NCBI GenBank assembly: GCA_947500875.1
Contig: CANMUN010000004.1
Coordinates: 1 to 64,000 of the forward strand
DNA from: Flavobacteriales bacterium
GTDB lineage: Bacteria; Bacteroidota; Bacteroidia; Flavobacteriales_D; Crocinitomicaceae
Reading direction: 5' to 3'
DNA length: 64,000 nt
Positions within the stretch are counted from its first letter, which is position 1; the number at the start of each line of letters is the position of its first letter. The notes under the pieces were generated by a model. The model was not told where the DNA came from, searched no databases, and saw only the letters and a program-made list of their open reading frames with translations. The translations under genes and the position numbers were made by a program. Shown here in pieces: positions 18,851 through 30,303 of this stretch.

Positions 18851-20209
18851 ATGAAAAGACTTATAACCAATCTTAAAAACATTTGGAGCGTTGAAGAACT
18901 TCGGCAGCGAATTCTGTTAACCCTAGGGTTGGTTCTTGCTTATCGAGTGGGGTCCTTTGTGATATTGCCAGGAATCAATTACGCTGCACTTGAGGGGGCA
19001 GCAGCAGGAAGTTCAGACGCTCAGAAAGGCATCGAAAACCTACTTTCTTTGTTTTCGGGAGGCGGTTTCACCAATGCATCGGTCATGGCACTTGGAATCA
19101 TGCCGTACATCTCTGCCTCTATAATCATGCAGCTTTTGGGTATGGCAGTTCCTGCGGTTCAAAAACTTCAAAACGAAGGGGAATCAGGGCGAAAGATCAT
19201 CAACAATTATACGCGCATCCTTACCATTGTGATTTGTGCTTTGCAAGCTCCCTCGTACCTGAAAATGTACGTAGAGCAGAAAGGAGCCCTTCCAGACGAT
19301 CCGACGATGTTCTGGTGGATTCAAACCATATTGATTTTGGTTTCGGGGTCCATGTTTGCTGTTTGGTTAGGAGAAAGGATTACCGAAAAAGGCATTGGAA
19401 ACGGGATTTCACTCCTCATAGCCGTCGGAATTTTATCCCGACTTCCTGGGGCCTTCATTGCTGAAATTGGTAAATCCTTTGAGGCAGGTAACTTGATTAA
19501 GTTGGTGTTAGAGTTGATTATTTTTGCATTGATTATTCTAAGTGTTATCCTCATTGTGCAGGGAGTGAGAAGGATTCCACTCAATACTGCCAAAGGTGTA
19601 GTAGGTAACCGTTCAGTTGTGGCTCAGCAAACGAGAAACTATCTGCCATTGAAGGTTAACGCAAGTGGGGTAATGCCGATCATTTTTGCTCAAGCCATTC
19701 TTACGATTCCCATGACCATTTTCTTGAGCGCTACAGATCCTAAAAATCAGGGCGGCATAATTCAACGCATTTTGAGCGACCCTTATGGTTTATGGTACAA
19801 CGTTATTTTAGTGGTAATGATCGTTGTGTTTACCTACTTCTATACGGCCATCATGATCAATCCTCGAAAGATTTCCGAGGATTTAAAGAAGAGCGGTGGT
19901 TTTATTCCGGGGGTTAAACCCGGCGAGGATACCGCGAACTATATCGATAACCTTATTACACGAATCACTTTTCCTGGATCCTTGTTTTTGGCGGCTATTG
20001 CCATTATTCCGGCAATCGCTAAAATCGCGGGAGTCAACGATTCGTTTGCGATGTTTTTTGGAGGCACTTCCTTGTTGATCATGGTTGGGGTGGTGTTGGA
20101 TACGGTACAGCAGATTGAAACGTATCTCCTTAACCGCCAAATGGACGGTTTGATGGATGGCACCAGGGTTCGTGGAAGAAGAGGAGCAAATGAATTATCC
20201 GGATTTTAA
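18851..20209 (+). CDS. secY: Preprotein translocase subunit SecY
   Basis: 452 residues with ten predicted membrane segments. SecY forms the protein-conducting channel of the inner membrane, exporting among others the signal-peptide proteins found elsewhere in this window. Typical signatures: [17 protein letters not shown] (about 77-93), [13 protein letters not shown], and the cytoplasmic loop [20 protein letters not shown]. Sits in the spc region as usual. Confidence 0.98.
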   Translation: MKRLITNLKNIWSVEELRQRILLTLGLVLAYRVGSFVILPGINYAALEGAAAGSSDAQKGIENLLSLFSGGGFTNASVMALGIMPYISASIIMQLLGMAVPAVQKLQNEGESGRKIINNYTRILTIVICALQAPSYLKMYVEQKGALPDDPTMFWWIQTILILVSGSMFAVWLGERITEKGIGNGISLLIAVGILSRLPGAFIAEIGKSFEAGNLIKLVLELIIFALIILSVILIVQGVRRIPLNTAKGVVGNRSVVAQQTRNYLPLKVNASGVMPIIFAQAILTIPMTIFLSATDPKNQGGIIQRILSDPYGLWYNVILVVMIVVFTYFYTAIMINPRKISEDLKKSGGFIPGVKPGEDTANYIDNLITRITFPGSLFLAAIAIIPAIAKIAGVNDSFAMFFGGTSLLIMVGVVLDTVQQIETYLLNRQMDGLMDGTRVRGRRGANELSGF

Positions 20210-20211
20210 CC

Positions 20212-20430
20212 ATGGCTAAACAAACCTCCATAGAACAAGACGGAACGATTTTGGAAGCACTTCCAAATGCAATGTTTCGAGTGGAATTGCAAAATGGGCA
20301 TGTAATAACGGCACATATTTCTGGAAAAATGCGGATGTTTTACATTCGAATTCTTCCAGGAGATAAAGTAAAAGTGGAGATGTCTCCATACGATTTAACC
20401 AAAGGACGTATTTCGTTCAGATATAAGTAA
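20212..20430 (+). CDS. infA: Translation initiation factor IF-1
   Basis: 72 residues, the standard length. S1/OB-fold protein that binds the 30S A site. Reads [20 protein letters not shown] and [20 protein letters not shown]. Located between secY and rpmJ, the common order in Gram-positive and Bacteroidota genomes. Confidence 0.98.
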   Translation: MAKQTSIEQDGTILEALPNAMFRVELQNGHVITAHISGKMRMFYIRILPGDKVKVEMSPYDLTKGRISFRYK

Positions 20431-20440
20431 ATAAAACAAA

Positions 20441-20557
20441 ATGAAAGTAAGAGCATCCGTTAAGAAAAGAACTGTAGATTGCAAAATCGTTAAGCGCAAG
20501 GGAAAGGTTTATGTGATCAATAAGAAGAATCCTAAATTAAAACAACGACAAGGTTAA
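20441..20557 (+). CDS. rpmJ: 50S ribosomal protein L36, zinc-free form
   Basis: 38 residues, start ATG 20441, stop TAA 20555-20557: [20 protein letters not shown] then [18 protein letters not shown]. Of the four zinc ligands of classical L36 only one cysteine (residue 14) remains, which is the C-minus variant usual in Bacteroidota. Confidence 0.97.
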   Translation: MKVRASVKKRTVDCKIVKRKGKVYVINKKNPKLKQRQG

Positions 20558-20567
20558 AAATTAAAAT

Positions 20568-20942
20568 ATGGCACGTATTGCAGGTATAGATTTACCCAAA
20601 AATAAGCGAGGAGTTATTGGTTTAACGTACATCTACGGAATAGGTAGAAGTACATCCAAAAAAATCCTTACATCAAACGGAATCGATGAAAACGTCAAAG
20701 TTCAAGATTGGAACGATGATCAACTTTCAGCCATTCGTAATTCTGTGAATGAAATAAAGACCGAAGGCCAGCTTCGTTCGGAAATTCAGTTGAATATCAA
20801 GCGTTTGATGGATATCGGTTGCTATCGCGGCATTCGCCATAGATCAGGACTGCCTTTGCGTGGACAGCATACGAAGAATAATTCAAGAACTAGAAAAGGA
20901 AAAAGAAAAACAGTTGCCAACAAGAAAAAGGTAACTAAATAA
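20568..20942 (+). CDS. rpsM: 30S ribosomal protein S13
   Basis: 124 residues. S13 forms head-to-50S bridges. [20 protein letters not shown] and the C-terminal [20 protein letters not shown] are typical. First gene of the alpha part of the cluster, 10 bases after rpmJ. Confidence 0.98.
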   Translation: MARIAGIDLPKNKRGVIGLTYIYGIGRSTSKKILTSNGIDENVKVQDWNDDQLSAIRNSVNEIKTEGQLRSEIQLNIKRLMDIGCYRGIRHRSGLPLRGQHTKNNSRTRKGKRKTVANKKKVTK

Positions 20943-20952
20943 TACGTAGAAC

Positions 20953-21339
20953 ATGGCAAAATCGAATCAAAAGAAAAAGAAGAATGTAAAGGTAGAGGCA
21001 GCCGGAGAAGCTCACATCCAGGCTACTTTCAATAACTTAATCATTTCACTAACCAATAACGCTGGTCAGGTAATTTCTTGGTCTTCCGCAGGTAAAATGG
21101 GGTTCAAAGGCTCTAAGAAAAATACCCCGTATGCAGCACAATTAGCCGCAGAAGATGCTGCAAAAGAAGCACACGATTTTGGCCTTCGCCGTGTTCGTGT
21201 ATACGTTAAAGGTCCAGGAGCTGGCCGAGAATCTGCCATTCGTTCCTTGCACAATGCAGGAATTGAAGTTACCGAAATTGTGGACGTTACTCCACTACCG
21301 CACAACGGTTGCAGGCCTCCGAAAAGAAGAAGAGTATAA
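20953..21339 (+). CDS. rpsK: 30S ribosomal protein S11
   Basis: 128 residues. S11 shapes the mRNA exit channel with S7. [20 protein letters not shown] and the end [17 protein letters not shown] are diagnostic; the asparagine in PHNGC is isomerised to isoaspartate in E. coli. A 60-base gap, the largest inside the cluster, follows before rpsD. Confidence 0.98.
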   Translation: MAKSNQKKKKNVKVEAAGEAHIQATFNNLIISLTNNAGQVISWSSAGKMGFKGSKKNTPYAAQLAAEDAAKEAHDFGLRRVRVYVKGPGAGRESAIRSLHNAGIEVTEIVDVTPLPHNGCRPPKRRRV

Positions 21340-21354
21340 TTAGTAATATAAACC

Positions 21355-21385
21355 AGTCATCGAAGGAATGCCTTAATTCATGACT
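21355..21385 (+). promoter_or_regulatory. Hairpin in the rpsK-rpsD gap, candidate S4 autoregulatory site
   Basis: AGTCAT (21355-21360) pairs with ATGACT (21380-21385); a bulged C is followed by GAA (21362-21364) pairing with TTC (21377-21379), and GG with CC around AATG. It ends 14 bases before the rpsD ATG. S4 is a known repressor of its own synthesis in other bacteria, so this leader is a reasonable candidate site; this is inference from position and structure only. Confidence 0.45.
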
Positions 21386-21399
21386 TAATCTAAAATAGA

Positions 21400-22008
21400 A
21401 TGGCAAGATATAGAGGACCAAAAACAAAAATTGCTCGACGCTTCAGAGATCCAATCTTTGGACCTGATAAAGCGCTGGAGAGAAGAAACTACGGACCAGG
21501 ACAACATGGTCCAGCAAAAAGGAGGGGCGGAAAACAATCGGAGTACGCCATTCAGTTGGGTGAAAAACAAAAAGCAAAATATACGTACGGTATTTTGGAA
21601 AGACAGTTCGCCAATATGTTCGAGAAAGCATCTCGAATGAAAGGAATCACGGGTGAAAATCTATTGCAGCTTTGCGAAACCCGATTGGATAATACCGTGT
21701 ATCGTTTAGGAATTGCGCCTTCGCGCAGAGCTGCACGTCAATTGGTAACGCACCGCCACATTGTGGTAAACGGGGAGGTAGTCAACATTCCCTCGTATCA
21801 GTTGCGCCCAGGTGATTCTGTGGGGGTAAGGGAAAAATCCAAATCCTTAGAAACCATTGTTTTATCCTTGAATGCATCTCCAAACCGTTTTGAATGGTTG
21901 GATTGGGATAACGCAACCTTTTCAGGTAAATTAATCAACCTTCCTGCTCGAGAGTTGATTCCAGAAAACATCAGGGAGCAGTTGATTGTCGAATTGTATT
22001 CTAAATAA
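21400..22008 (+). CDS. rpsD: 30S ribosomal protein S4
   Basis: 202 residues. S4 nucleates 16S assembly and affects fidelity. [20 protein letters not shown] at the start and the S4 RNA-binding domain [20 protein letters not shown] (about 90-109) are clear. The zinc-binding cysteines of some S4 proteins are missing, as in many bacteria. Confidence 0.98.
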   Translation: MARYRGPKTKIARRFRDPIFGPDKALERRNYGPGQHGPAKRRGGKQSEYAIQLGEKQKAKYTYGILERQFANMFEKASRMKGITGENLLQLCETRLDNTVYRLGIAPSRRAARQLVTHRHIVVNGEVVNIPSYQLRPGDSVGVREKSKSLETIVLSLNASPNRFEWLDWDNATFSGKLINLPARELIPENIREQLIVELYSK

Positions 22009-22019
22009 TTTGTAAAGTA

Positions 22020-23012
22020 ATGGCTATATTAAATTTTCAAAGACCAGACAAAGTAGTAATGCTCCATTCGGATGCATTCAATGGAGAGTTTGAGTTCCGT
22101 CCCCTAGAGCCTGGCTATGGAATTACTATTGGTAACTCATTAAGAAGAATCCTGTTGTCTTCGCTTGAGGGATATGCAATTGCTTCCATCCGTATTGAAG
22201 GTGTGGACCATGAGTTCAGTACCATGAAAGGGGTGGTTGAAGACATCACCGAAATTATCCTAAACCTAAAGCAAGTTCGTTTCAAGCAACAAATTGATTC
22301 CGTCGATAGCGAGAAGGTGTTTCTTTCGGTTCAAGGACAAACAACCCTAACCGCAGGGGATATCGGTAAATTTACCAACGGGTTTCAAGTCTTAAATCCA
22401 GACCTGTTGATTTGCAACATGGATACTTCCGTTAAATTTGAAATGGAACTGAACATTGTCAAAGGAAGAGGTTATTACCCGGCAGAAGAGAACAAAACCG
22501 AAGATGCTCCATTTGGAACCATTTTTATTGATTCCATTTTTACTCCCATCAAAAACGTTCAATATGCTGTTGAGAATTACCGCGTTGAACAAAAGACGGA
22601 TTATGAAAAATTGGTTTTCAACATTACTACCGATGGTTCGGTTCATCCCAAAGACGCGTTGAAGGAATCAGCAAAGATTTTAATTCAACACTTCATGTTG
22701 TTCTCCGATGAGCGAATGACGCTGGACACCGAAGTACGTCAAGAAGTAGAAGAATTTGATGAAAGCTCTTTGCACATGCGCCAATTGCTTAAAACGAAAT
22801 TGGTGGATATGGACCTTTCCGTTAGAGCCTTGAATTGCTTGAAGGCGGCTGAAGTTGAAACCTTGGGTGAATTGGTTTCGTTTTCGAAATCGGATCTTTT
22901 GAAATTTAGAAATTTTGGAAAAAAATCCTTAACTGAATTAGAAGATTTGGTCGACAGTAAGAACCTTACCTTCGGAATGAACGTAGCAAAGTATAAACTT
23001 GACAAAGACTAG
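22020..23012 (+). CDS. rpoA: DNA-directed RNA polymerase subunit alpha
   Basis: 330 residues. The N-terminal domain (about 1-230) dimerises and scaffolds RNA polymerase; [20 protein letters not shown] is diagnostic. The C-terminal domain (about 255-320) has the helix-hairpin-helix DNA-contact region [20 protein letters not shown] and [16 protein letters not shown]. Confidence 0.98.
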   Translation: MAILNFQRPDKVVMLHSDAFNGEFEFRPLEPGYGITIGNSLRRILLSSLEGYAIASIRIEGVDHEFSTMKGVVEDITEIILNLKQVRFKQQIDSVDSEKVFLSVQGQTTLTAGDIGKFTNGFQVLNPDLLICNMDTSVKFEMELNIVKGRGYYPAEENKTEDAPFGTIFIDSIFTPIKNVQYAVENYRVEQKTDYEKLVFNITTDGSVHPKDALKESAKILIQHFMLFSDERMTLDTEVRQEVEEFDESSLHMRQLLKTKLVDMDLSVRALNCLKAAEVETLGELVSFSKSDLLKFRNFGKKSLTELEDLVDSKNLTFGMNVAKYKLDKD

Positions 23013-23031
23013 TCGTTTAAAGACTTAAGAC

Positions 23032-23793
23032 ATGAGACACGGTAATAAATTAAACCACTTAGGTAGGAAATCAGCTCATAGAAAAGCGATGATTTCTAAC
23101 ATGGCCTGTTCGCTAATAGAACACAAGCGAATCACTACAACGGTAGCAAAAGCAAAAGCACTTCGGGTGTTTGTTGAACCGATTTTGACCAAATCAAAAA
23201 CCGATTCTACGCATTCGCGAAGGGTTGTTTTCTCGTATTTGCAAAACAAGGACATCGTTTCGGAATTGTTCCGCGAAGTTGCTCCTAAAATTGCCAATCG
23301 AAATGGAGGATATACCCGAATCATTCGTACGGGTTTTCGTTTGGGAGACAATGCCGAAACATGCATGATTGAATTGGTTGATTTTAACACCCTTTATACG
23401 AAAGAAGATACCAAGAAGACAACACGTCGCTCAAGAAGAGGCGGAGGCGCTAAAGCTAACCCGGCTGTTGAGTCAAATGCTGAACCCATTGAAGATGCAG
23501 TTGTGGTAGATACTGCAGAGGAAACTGCGGCATCAGCGGATGAAGTGGTGGCCGTTGCTGAGGATTCATCAGCAGCAGAAGAAACCGTTGCCGTTGAGGA
23601 AACTCCGGTAGCAGAAGAAGTAGTTGAAGAAGCTCCAGCAGAAGCTGAGGTTGTTGAGGAAACTCCGGTAGTAGAAGAAACGCCAGCCGTTGACGATTCG
23701 TCAACAACGGAAGGAACAGCGGAAGCTGAGAATTCAGATGCTAACGAAGCAGCATCGGATACCTCAGAAGAAGATCCTTCAAAAGAAGCATAA
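23032..23793 (+). CDS. rplQ: 50S ribosomal protein L17 with a long acidic C-terminal tail
   Basis: 253 residues, about twice the usual bacterial L17 length. The core (1-120) is normal: [20 protein letters not shown], then [16 protein letters not shown]. After a basic linker ([13 protein letters not shown], 127-139) comes a 113-residue low-complexity tail of alanine, valine, glutamate and aspartate with imperfect repeats of [11 protein letters not shown] type; I count about 37 acidic and 2 basic residues in it. The tail is probably disordered. Bacteroidota L17 often carries some extension, but its role is unknown. Last gene of the cluster, followed by a terminator. Confidence 0.95.
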   Translation: MRHGNKLNHLGRKSAHRKAMISNMACSLIEHKRITTTVAKAKALRVFVEPILTKSKTDSTHSRRVVFSYLQNKDIVSELFREVAPKIANRNGGYTRIIRTGFRLGDNAETCMIELVDFNTLYTKEDTKKTTRRSRRGGGAKANPAVESNAEPIEDAVVVDTAEETAASADEVVAVAEDSSAAEETVAVEETPVAEEVVEEAPAEAEVVEETPVVEETPAVDDSSTTEGTAEAENSDANEAASDTSEEDPSKEA

Positions 23794-23810
23794 TAATTCC
23801 TATTGTTGAT

Positions 23811-23842
23811 AAAAAAGACGGCCTTTGGTCGTCTTTTTTTTG
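23811..23842 (+). terminator. Terminator of the ribosomal protein cluster
   Basis: AAAAAAGACGGCC pairs with GGTCGTCTTTTTTT around TTTG and runs into an eight-base T-run. It lies 18 bases after the rplQ stop. Confidence 0.88.
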
Positions 23843-23872
23843 TTTATAGCAATCTTGAACGGATGAAGCATG

Positions 23873-23880
23873 TAACTTTG
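23873..23880 (+). promoter_or_regulatory. -7 box for carA-eno
   Basis: TAACTTTG matches TAnnTTTG and ends 12 bases before the carA ATG. A TTG at 23855-23857 is only 15 bp upstream, shorter than usual, so the -33 element is uncertain. Confidence 0.5.
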
Positions 23881-23892
23881 TGAAAAGAAGTT

Positions 23893-26727
<2,835 letters not shown>

Positions 26728-26780
26728 ACTTCGTATTGGTTTAGTCACTAATTTTAGGAAATTTTTAAAATTGACTTTAT

Positions 26781-27059
26781 ATGATACCGAAATCTGATCA
26801 AGAGTTTTTGTTCGAAGTAGGACAGCAAATCCGTAAGTTTCGTAAAAAAAGAGGCATGGCCCTGAAAGATCTTGCGGTGGTTGTTGGAATGGAGGCCTCC
26901 AATCTTTCTGTTATTGAAAACGGAAAATCTAATCCTCAGTTGTTGACGTACATTAAGATCGCAGCCGCTTTGGAATTACCCGCGAGGGATTTGTTTGATT
27001 TTCCTTTTAATTTCAAAGAATATACGCAAGTTTATACTCCAAGGAAGCACAAATCTTAA
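26781..27059 (+). CDS. Small XRE-family helix-turn-helix regulator
   Basis: 92 residues, a single HTH domain: IRKFRKKRGMALKDLAVVVG (17-36) then MEASNLSVIENGKSNPQLLT (37-56), the classical Cro/C1 helix-turn-helix. There is no extra sensor domain, only a short basic tail. It could be an autoregulated switch or a control protein. The stop overlaps the convergent stop of the dehydrogenase gene. No toxin or restriction partner is adjacent. Confidence 0.85.
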   Translation: MIPKSDQEFLFEVGQQIRKFRKKRGMALKDLAVVVGMEASNLSVIENGKSNPQLLTYIKIAAALELPARDLFDFPFNFKEYTQVYTPRKHKS

Positions 27060-27946
27060 GGCTTGAAATTAGGGGAAATAACGAGTTCCTTGGTTCCGTG
27101 GGCCCAAGTATAGAACCCTTCCCCTGATTTTACCCCTTTTTTACCGGCCATTACCATGTTTACTAACAGGGGGCACGGAGCGTATTTTGGATTACCGAAA
27201 CCGTCATGAAGCACCTTTAAGATAGCAAGGCAAACATCCAAACCGATAAAGTCGGCTAGCTGTAAGGGCCCCATGGGATGAGCCATGCCTAACTTCATAA
27301 CGGTGTCTATTTCTTCTACTCCAGCGACCCCTTCGTACAAGGTGTAAATGGCCTCGTTGATCATAGGCATCAATATACGGTTTGCAACGAAACCGGGATA
27401 ATCGTTTACCTCAACAGGTACTTTTCCAAGCTTTGCAGAAGTTTCCATGATGCGGCTGGTTACTTCATCGGAGGTAGAGTAGCCTCTGATAATTTCTACC
27501 AATTTCATGACAGGGACAGGATTCATAAAGTGCATGCCAATTACTTGGTCGGGACGGTTGGTAGCAGCGGCAATTTGTGTAATCGAAATGGAAGAAGTAT
27601 TGGTGGCTAAAATGACTGAGGAATCAGTGTAAGCATCCAAATCTCGGAATATCTTAAGTTTTAAGTCGATGTTTTCGGTAGCCGCTTCGACGACTAAATC
27701 TACTCCTTGTACTCCTGTTTTTAAGTCTGTATGGGTGCTTAAATTCGCAAGAGTGGCTGTTTTTTCTGCATCCGTTAAGCTGCCTTTTGCGACTTGACGA
27801 TCCAAGTTCTTCCCAATGTTAGCAATCGCCTTATCCAGCGCAGGTTGAGAAATATCGATGAGTTTAACTGAGTAACCGTGTTGAGCAAAAACGTGAGCAA
27901 TACCATTTCCCATGGTACCAGCTCCGATAACAGCAATGTTTTTCAT
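27056..27946 (-). CDS. 3-hydroxybutyryl-CoA dehydrogenase (3-hydroxyacyl-CoA dehydrogenase family)
   Basis: 296 residues. NAD(P)-dependent oxidation of 3-hydroxyacyl-CoA to 3-ketoacyl-CoA, used in fatty acid or butyrate-type metabolism. N-terminal Rossmann fold: KNIAVIGAGTMGNGIAHVFA (2-21). The active-site region HFMNPVPVMKLVEIIRG and the C-terminal helical domain (YPGFVANRILMPMINEAIYT onward) are typical of the Hbd/PaaH type. The frame is open to 28018, but the Rossmann start at 27946 is chosen because a perfect -7 box lies 20 bases upstream, inside the longer frame. Convergent with the XRE gene, sharing four bases. Confidence 0.93.
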   Translation of the reverse strand: MKNIAVIGAGTMGNGIAHVFAQHGYSVKLIDISQPALDKAIANIGKNLDRQVAKGSLTDAEKTATLANLSTHTDLKTGVQGVDLVVEAATENIDLKLKIFRDLDAYTDSSVILATNTSSISITQIAAATNRPDQVIGMHFMNPVPVMKLVEIIRGYSTSDEVTSRIMETSAKLGKVPVEVNDYPGFVANRILMPMINEAIYTLYEGVAGVEEIDTVMKLGMAHPMGPLQLADFIGLDVCLAILKVLHDGFGNPKYAPCPLLVNMVMAGKKGVKSGEGFYTWAHGTKELVISPNFKP

Positions 27947-27966
27947 GTGGGCTTTAATTAGTAAGG

Positions 27967-27974
27967 CAAATATA
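27967..27974 (-). promoter_or_regulatory. -7 box for the hydroxyacyl-CoA dehydrogenase gene
   Basis: Minus-strand TATATTTG (27974-27967) is a perfect TAnnTTTG match 20 bases before the ATG at 27946. It lies back to back with the plus-strand box at 27982-27989, only seven bases away. Confidence 0.6.
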
Positions 27975-27981
27975 ATCATAC

Positions 27982-27989
27982 TATCTTTG
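27982..27989 (+). promoter_or_regulatory. -7 box directly upstream of the flippase ATG
   Basis: TATCTTTG, a perfect match, ends five bases before the ATG at 27995. The start of transcription is expected at or within a few bases of that ATG, so the mRNA is probably leaderless. No clear -33 element is seen. Confidence 0.55.
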
Positions 27990-27994
27990 CGAGG

Positions 27995-29290
27995 ATGCCC
28001 CTTCAGCGAATTAAGCACTTTGCCAAAAGCGATGTTTTCAAGTCCTTCACGGTTTTGTTTTCAGGAACTTTGGCTGCTCAGGCCATCGGTTATGCAATTG
28101 CGCCTATCCTCACCCGTCTTTATTCCACAGCGGAGATGGGAGAAATGCTGTACTATATGCGTTTGGTTTCGTTCATTGCTTCCATGGCAACCTTGCGATA
28201 CGAAGCGGCTTTACCCCTTCCTAAGCGTGAAGACCATTCGTTTTTGCTATTCCGCTTCATTTACTTCCTCTCTTTTTGGATGCTGGTGTTTACTGCGAGC
28301 GTGCTTGTTCTTCTTACATGGATGTTTAATCTAATTCATTTTGAACCCTGGTTTTTAGGTTGCGTAATAGCGGGCACGGCTTCCATGATAATCATCAACG
28401 TAGGCACCAGCTGGGCTGTAAGGACGGGTTCTTATGGCTTGATTTCCCGACAAAAAATCATCAATTCATTGGTATCCAATGCTTTGAAGTGGGGGTTCTT
28501 TTTTCTAGCTTGGAGTTCGTTTGGTTTAATTTTAGCCACCATGCTCGGGTTTGTTCTTTCTGCCGCAGAGTTCGTTTGGGATTATCGCAAAACACATCGT
28601 CATTACCGTTCCATTTTTTCGCGAAAGAAAACTCGAGCAATACTACGGCAACACAGGAAATTTCCGTTGTTGAATTTACCCCATGTCCTGTTGGATAACG
28701 GCAGGGACATGCTTTTGGCAACCTTTATTTTGAGTTCTTTCGATGCTTCTGTCTTTGGCGCATACGGACATGCGTATCAAATGCTACGCATCCCCTTAAT
28801 GTTGATTGGAATTTCGATTGGGCAATTGTTCTATAGCCGTTCTTCTGAAGCCATGCATCAAGGTAAACCGCTTCTACCCATCTTAACCAAAACGGTTTTC
28901 ACCCTTTCCCTTATTTCGATGGTTCCGTTCACCGTACTATTCTTTTTTGGGACAGAAATCTTTGCCTTGGTATTTGGGGAACGATGGGCTGTTTCAGGAA
29001 GCTATGCCGAAACGATGTCGTTTTGGTTGATGATCAACTTTGTGTTATCGCCTATTACGGCCTTACCCTTGCTATTAAACCGTCAAAAAGAAGCGTTGAT
29101 GGTTGGCTTTGTAAGTGCGGTGCTTCAAATCGTACCTTTTTGGTTGTTCCCTCAATGGTATGGTCATTCCAAGGAAACCTTCATGCTATGTTTGCAAGTT
29201 GTTTCTTATGCTCAGGCGCTTTGGTTGATTTTTGTACTCTACTTATATTACCGCTATACCTTAGCGGCCGACCGAAAAATAGCCTCGTAA
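27995..29290 (+). CDS. Polysaccharide flippase (Wzx-like, MATE/MOP superfamily)
   Basis: 431 residues with about 11-12 hydrophobic segments. Such proteins flip lipid-linked glycan units across the inner membrane. The N-terminus SFTVLFSGTLAAQAIGYAIA and PILTRLYSTAEMGEMLYYMR is a clear signature of the Wzx-like family (start of TM1 and the loop before TM2). It begins the surface glycan locus and overlaps the convergent glycosyltransferase gene by 37 bases at its 3' end. The repeating unit cannot be inferred. Confidence 0.88.
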   Translation: MPLQRIKHFAKSDVFKSFTVLFSGTLAAQAIGYAIAPILTRLYSTAEMGEMLYYMRLVSFIASMATLRYEAALPLPKREDHSFLLFRFIYFLSFWMLVFTASVLVLLTWMFNLIHFEPWFLGCVIAGTASMIIINVGTSWAVRTGSYGLISRQKIINSLVSNALKWGFFFLAWSSFGLILATMLGFVLSAAEFVWDYRKTHRHYRSIFSRKKTRAILRQHRKFPLLNLPHVLLDNGRDMLLATFILSSFDASVFGAYGHAYQMLRIPLMLIGISIGQLFYSRSSEAMHQGKPLLPILTKTVFTLSLISMVPFTVLFFFGTEIFALVFGERWAVSGSYAETMSFWLMINFVLSPITALPLLLNRQKEALMVGFVSAVLQIVPFWLFPQWYGHSKETFMLCLQVVSYAQALWLIFVLYLYYRYTLAADRKIAS

Positions 29291-30303
29291 ATTGACGTAA
29301 ATTTATCGGCATTTACGCTTTTGGTCGCTTTTGAAACGATGATTTCACGGTTCTTTTTTATTACTTCAGGCACCGGAAGTTCTAGCCCGCGCTGAACCGC
29401 ACTGCTGAGTGTTTCGCCTTCCTGACATATGATTCCATTCACGTTGTCTTCAATCCATTCTCGGTTGGAGGGTAAATTGGATACGATCGGAATGCATCCA
29501 TAGGCCATGGCTTCGAGGAGCGATATAGACGTTCCGTCACTTACGGGAATGGAAAGAAAAAAGCGGCTTCCCAAATAAAATGCTTGATTTTGTAGTGCAT
29601 CAATATATCCCACAAAGCGCACGCGATGGGCAATTCCAAGGGTATGCACTTTTTCCTGAAGTACTTTTGTCATGCTGCCTTTTCCCGCGATGATTAATTC
29701 ACCATCACCGGATTGGAGGTATTCTGCCATACCCTCTATGATTGTTTCTATTCGATATAAGGGTTCATGCATTCGATTGGAATAGAATACCATGGGACGT
29801 TCGCTGGTTGGCGTAGCACTCAAATCTAAGTCCACCCCAAAATTCGCCTGAACGACTTCCGTTTTTATACCTAGCTTACGGATGGCATCCACCATTTCCG
29901 CAGAATCGGCGGTAAGCACTTGTGCACTTTGAAGGCTTTTTCGCACCAACCAACGGTGGAAGGGAGATTTGTTGGGGAGCATCAAAACATCGCTTCCCCA
30001 AGCGGTGAGCACCAATGGAACTTTGGAAACATTTGCCATTCCCGCGATAAAAGCATAACTGTTCGCTTGATGCACATGGATGATGCTCGGTTGATAGTCA
30101 CGAATGATGTGTTTCAGTTGGCGAATGGATCTCAAGACTTGAAAAGGGTTTTTCAAGGAAAACGAAACACGATCATAGGAAGCGAAGTCCACCGCATGGT
30201 CGCTCACCACAAGCACTTGATCGAAATAATTTCGAACCAAGTCCAAGTAATTCCTTAAATGTGCATTGCCAGCATTACTGCCGATCAAGAGCAGTTTTTT
30301 CAT
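29254..30303 (-). CDS. Glycosyltransferase, GT4 family
   Basis: 349 residues, GT-B fold. The N-terminal part has IIHVHQANSYAFIAGMA and VLTAWGSDVLMLP, typical of GT4 acceptor domains; the C-terminal donor domain has LIIAGKGSM and SDGTSISLLEAMAYGCIPIV (about 285-304), the region that binds the nucleotide-sugar. It probably adds one sugar to the lipid-linked glycan on the cytoplasmic face. It overlaps the upstream polymerase gene by 29 bases, so the three minus-strand genes form one operon. Confidence 0.9.
   Translation of the reverse strand: MKKLLLIGSNAGNAHLRNYLDLVRNYFDQVLVVSDHAVDFASYDRVSFSLKNPFQVLRSIRQLKHIIRDYQPSIIHVHQANSYAFIAGMANVSKVPLVLTAWGSDVLMLPNKSPFHRWLVRKSLQSAQVLTADSAEMVDAIRKLGIKTEVVQANFGVDLDLSATPTSERPMVFYSNRMHEPLYRIETIIEGMAEYLQSGDGELIIAGKGSMTKVLQEKVHTLGIAHRVRFVGYIDALQNQAFYLGSRFFLSIPVSDGTSISLLEAMAYGCIPIVSNLPSNREWIEDNVNGIICQEGETLSSAVQRGLELPVPEVIKKNREIIVSKATKSVNADKFTSIYEAIFRSAAKV

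Noticed and set aside
23460-23790. Repetitive DNA in the rplQ tail considered as a CRISPR-like or minisatellite array
   Set aside because: The units are imperfect, in frame, lack spacers of constant length and encode an acidic tail.
27947-28018. Longer N-terminus for the 3-hydroxyacyl-CoA dehydrogenase
   Set aside because: The extension precedes the Rossmann start, and the promoter box lies inside it.
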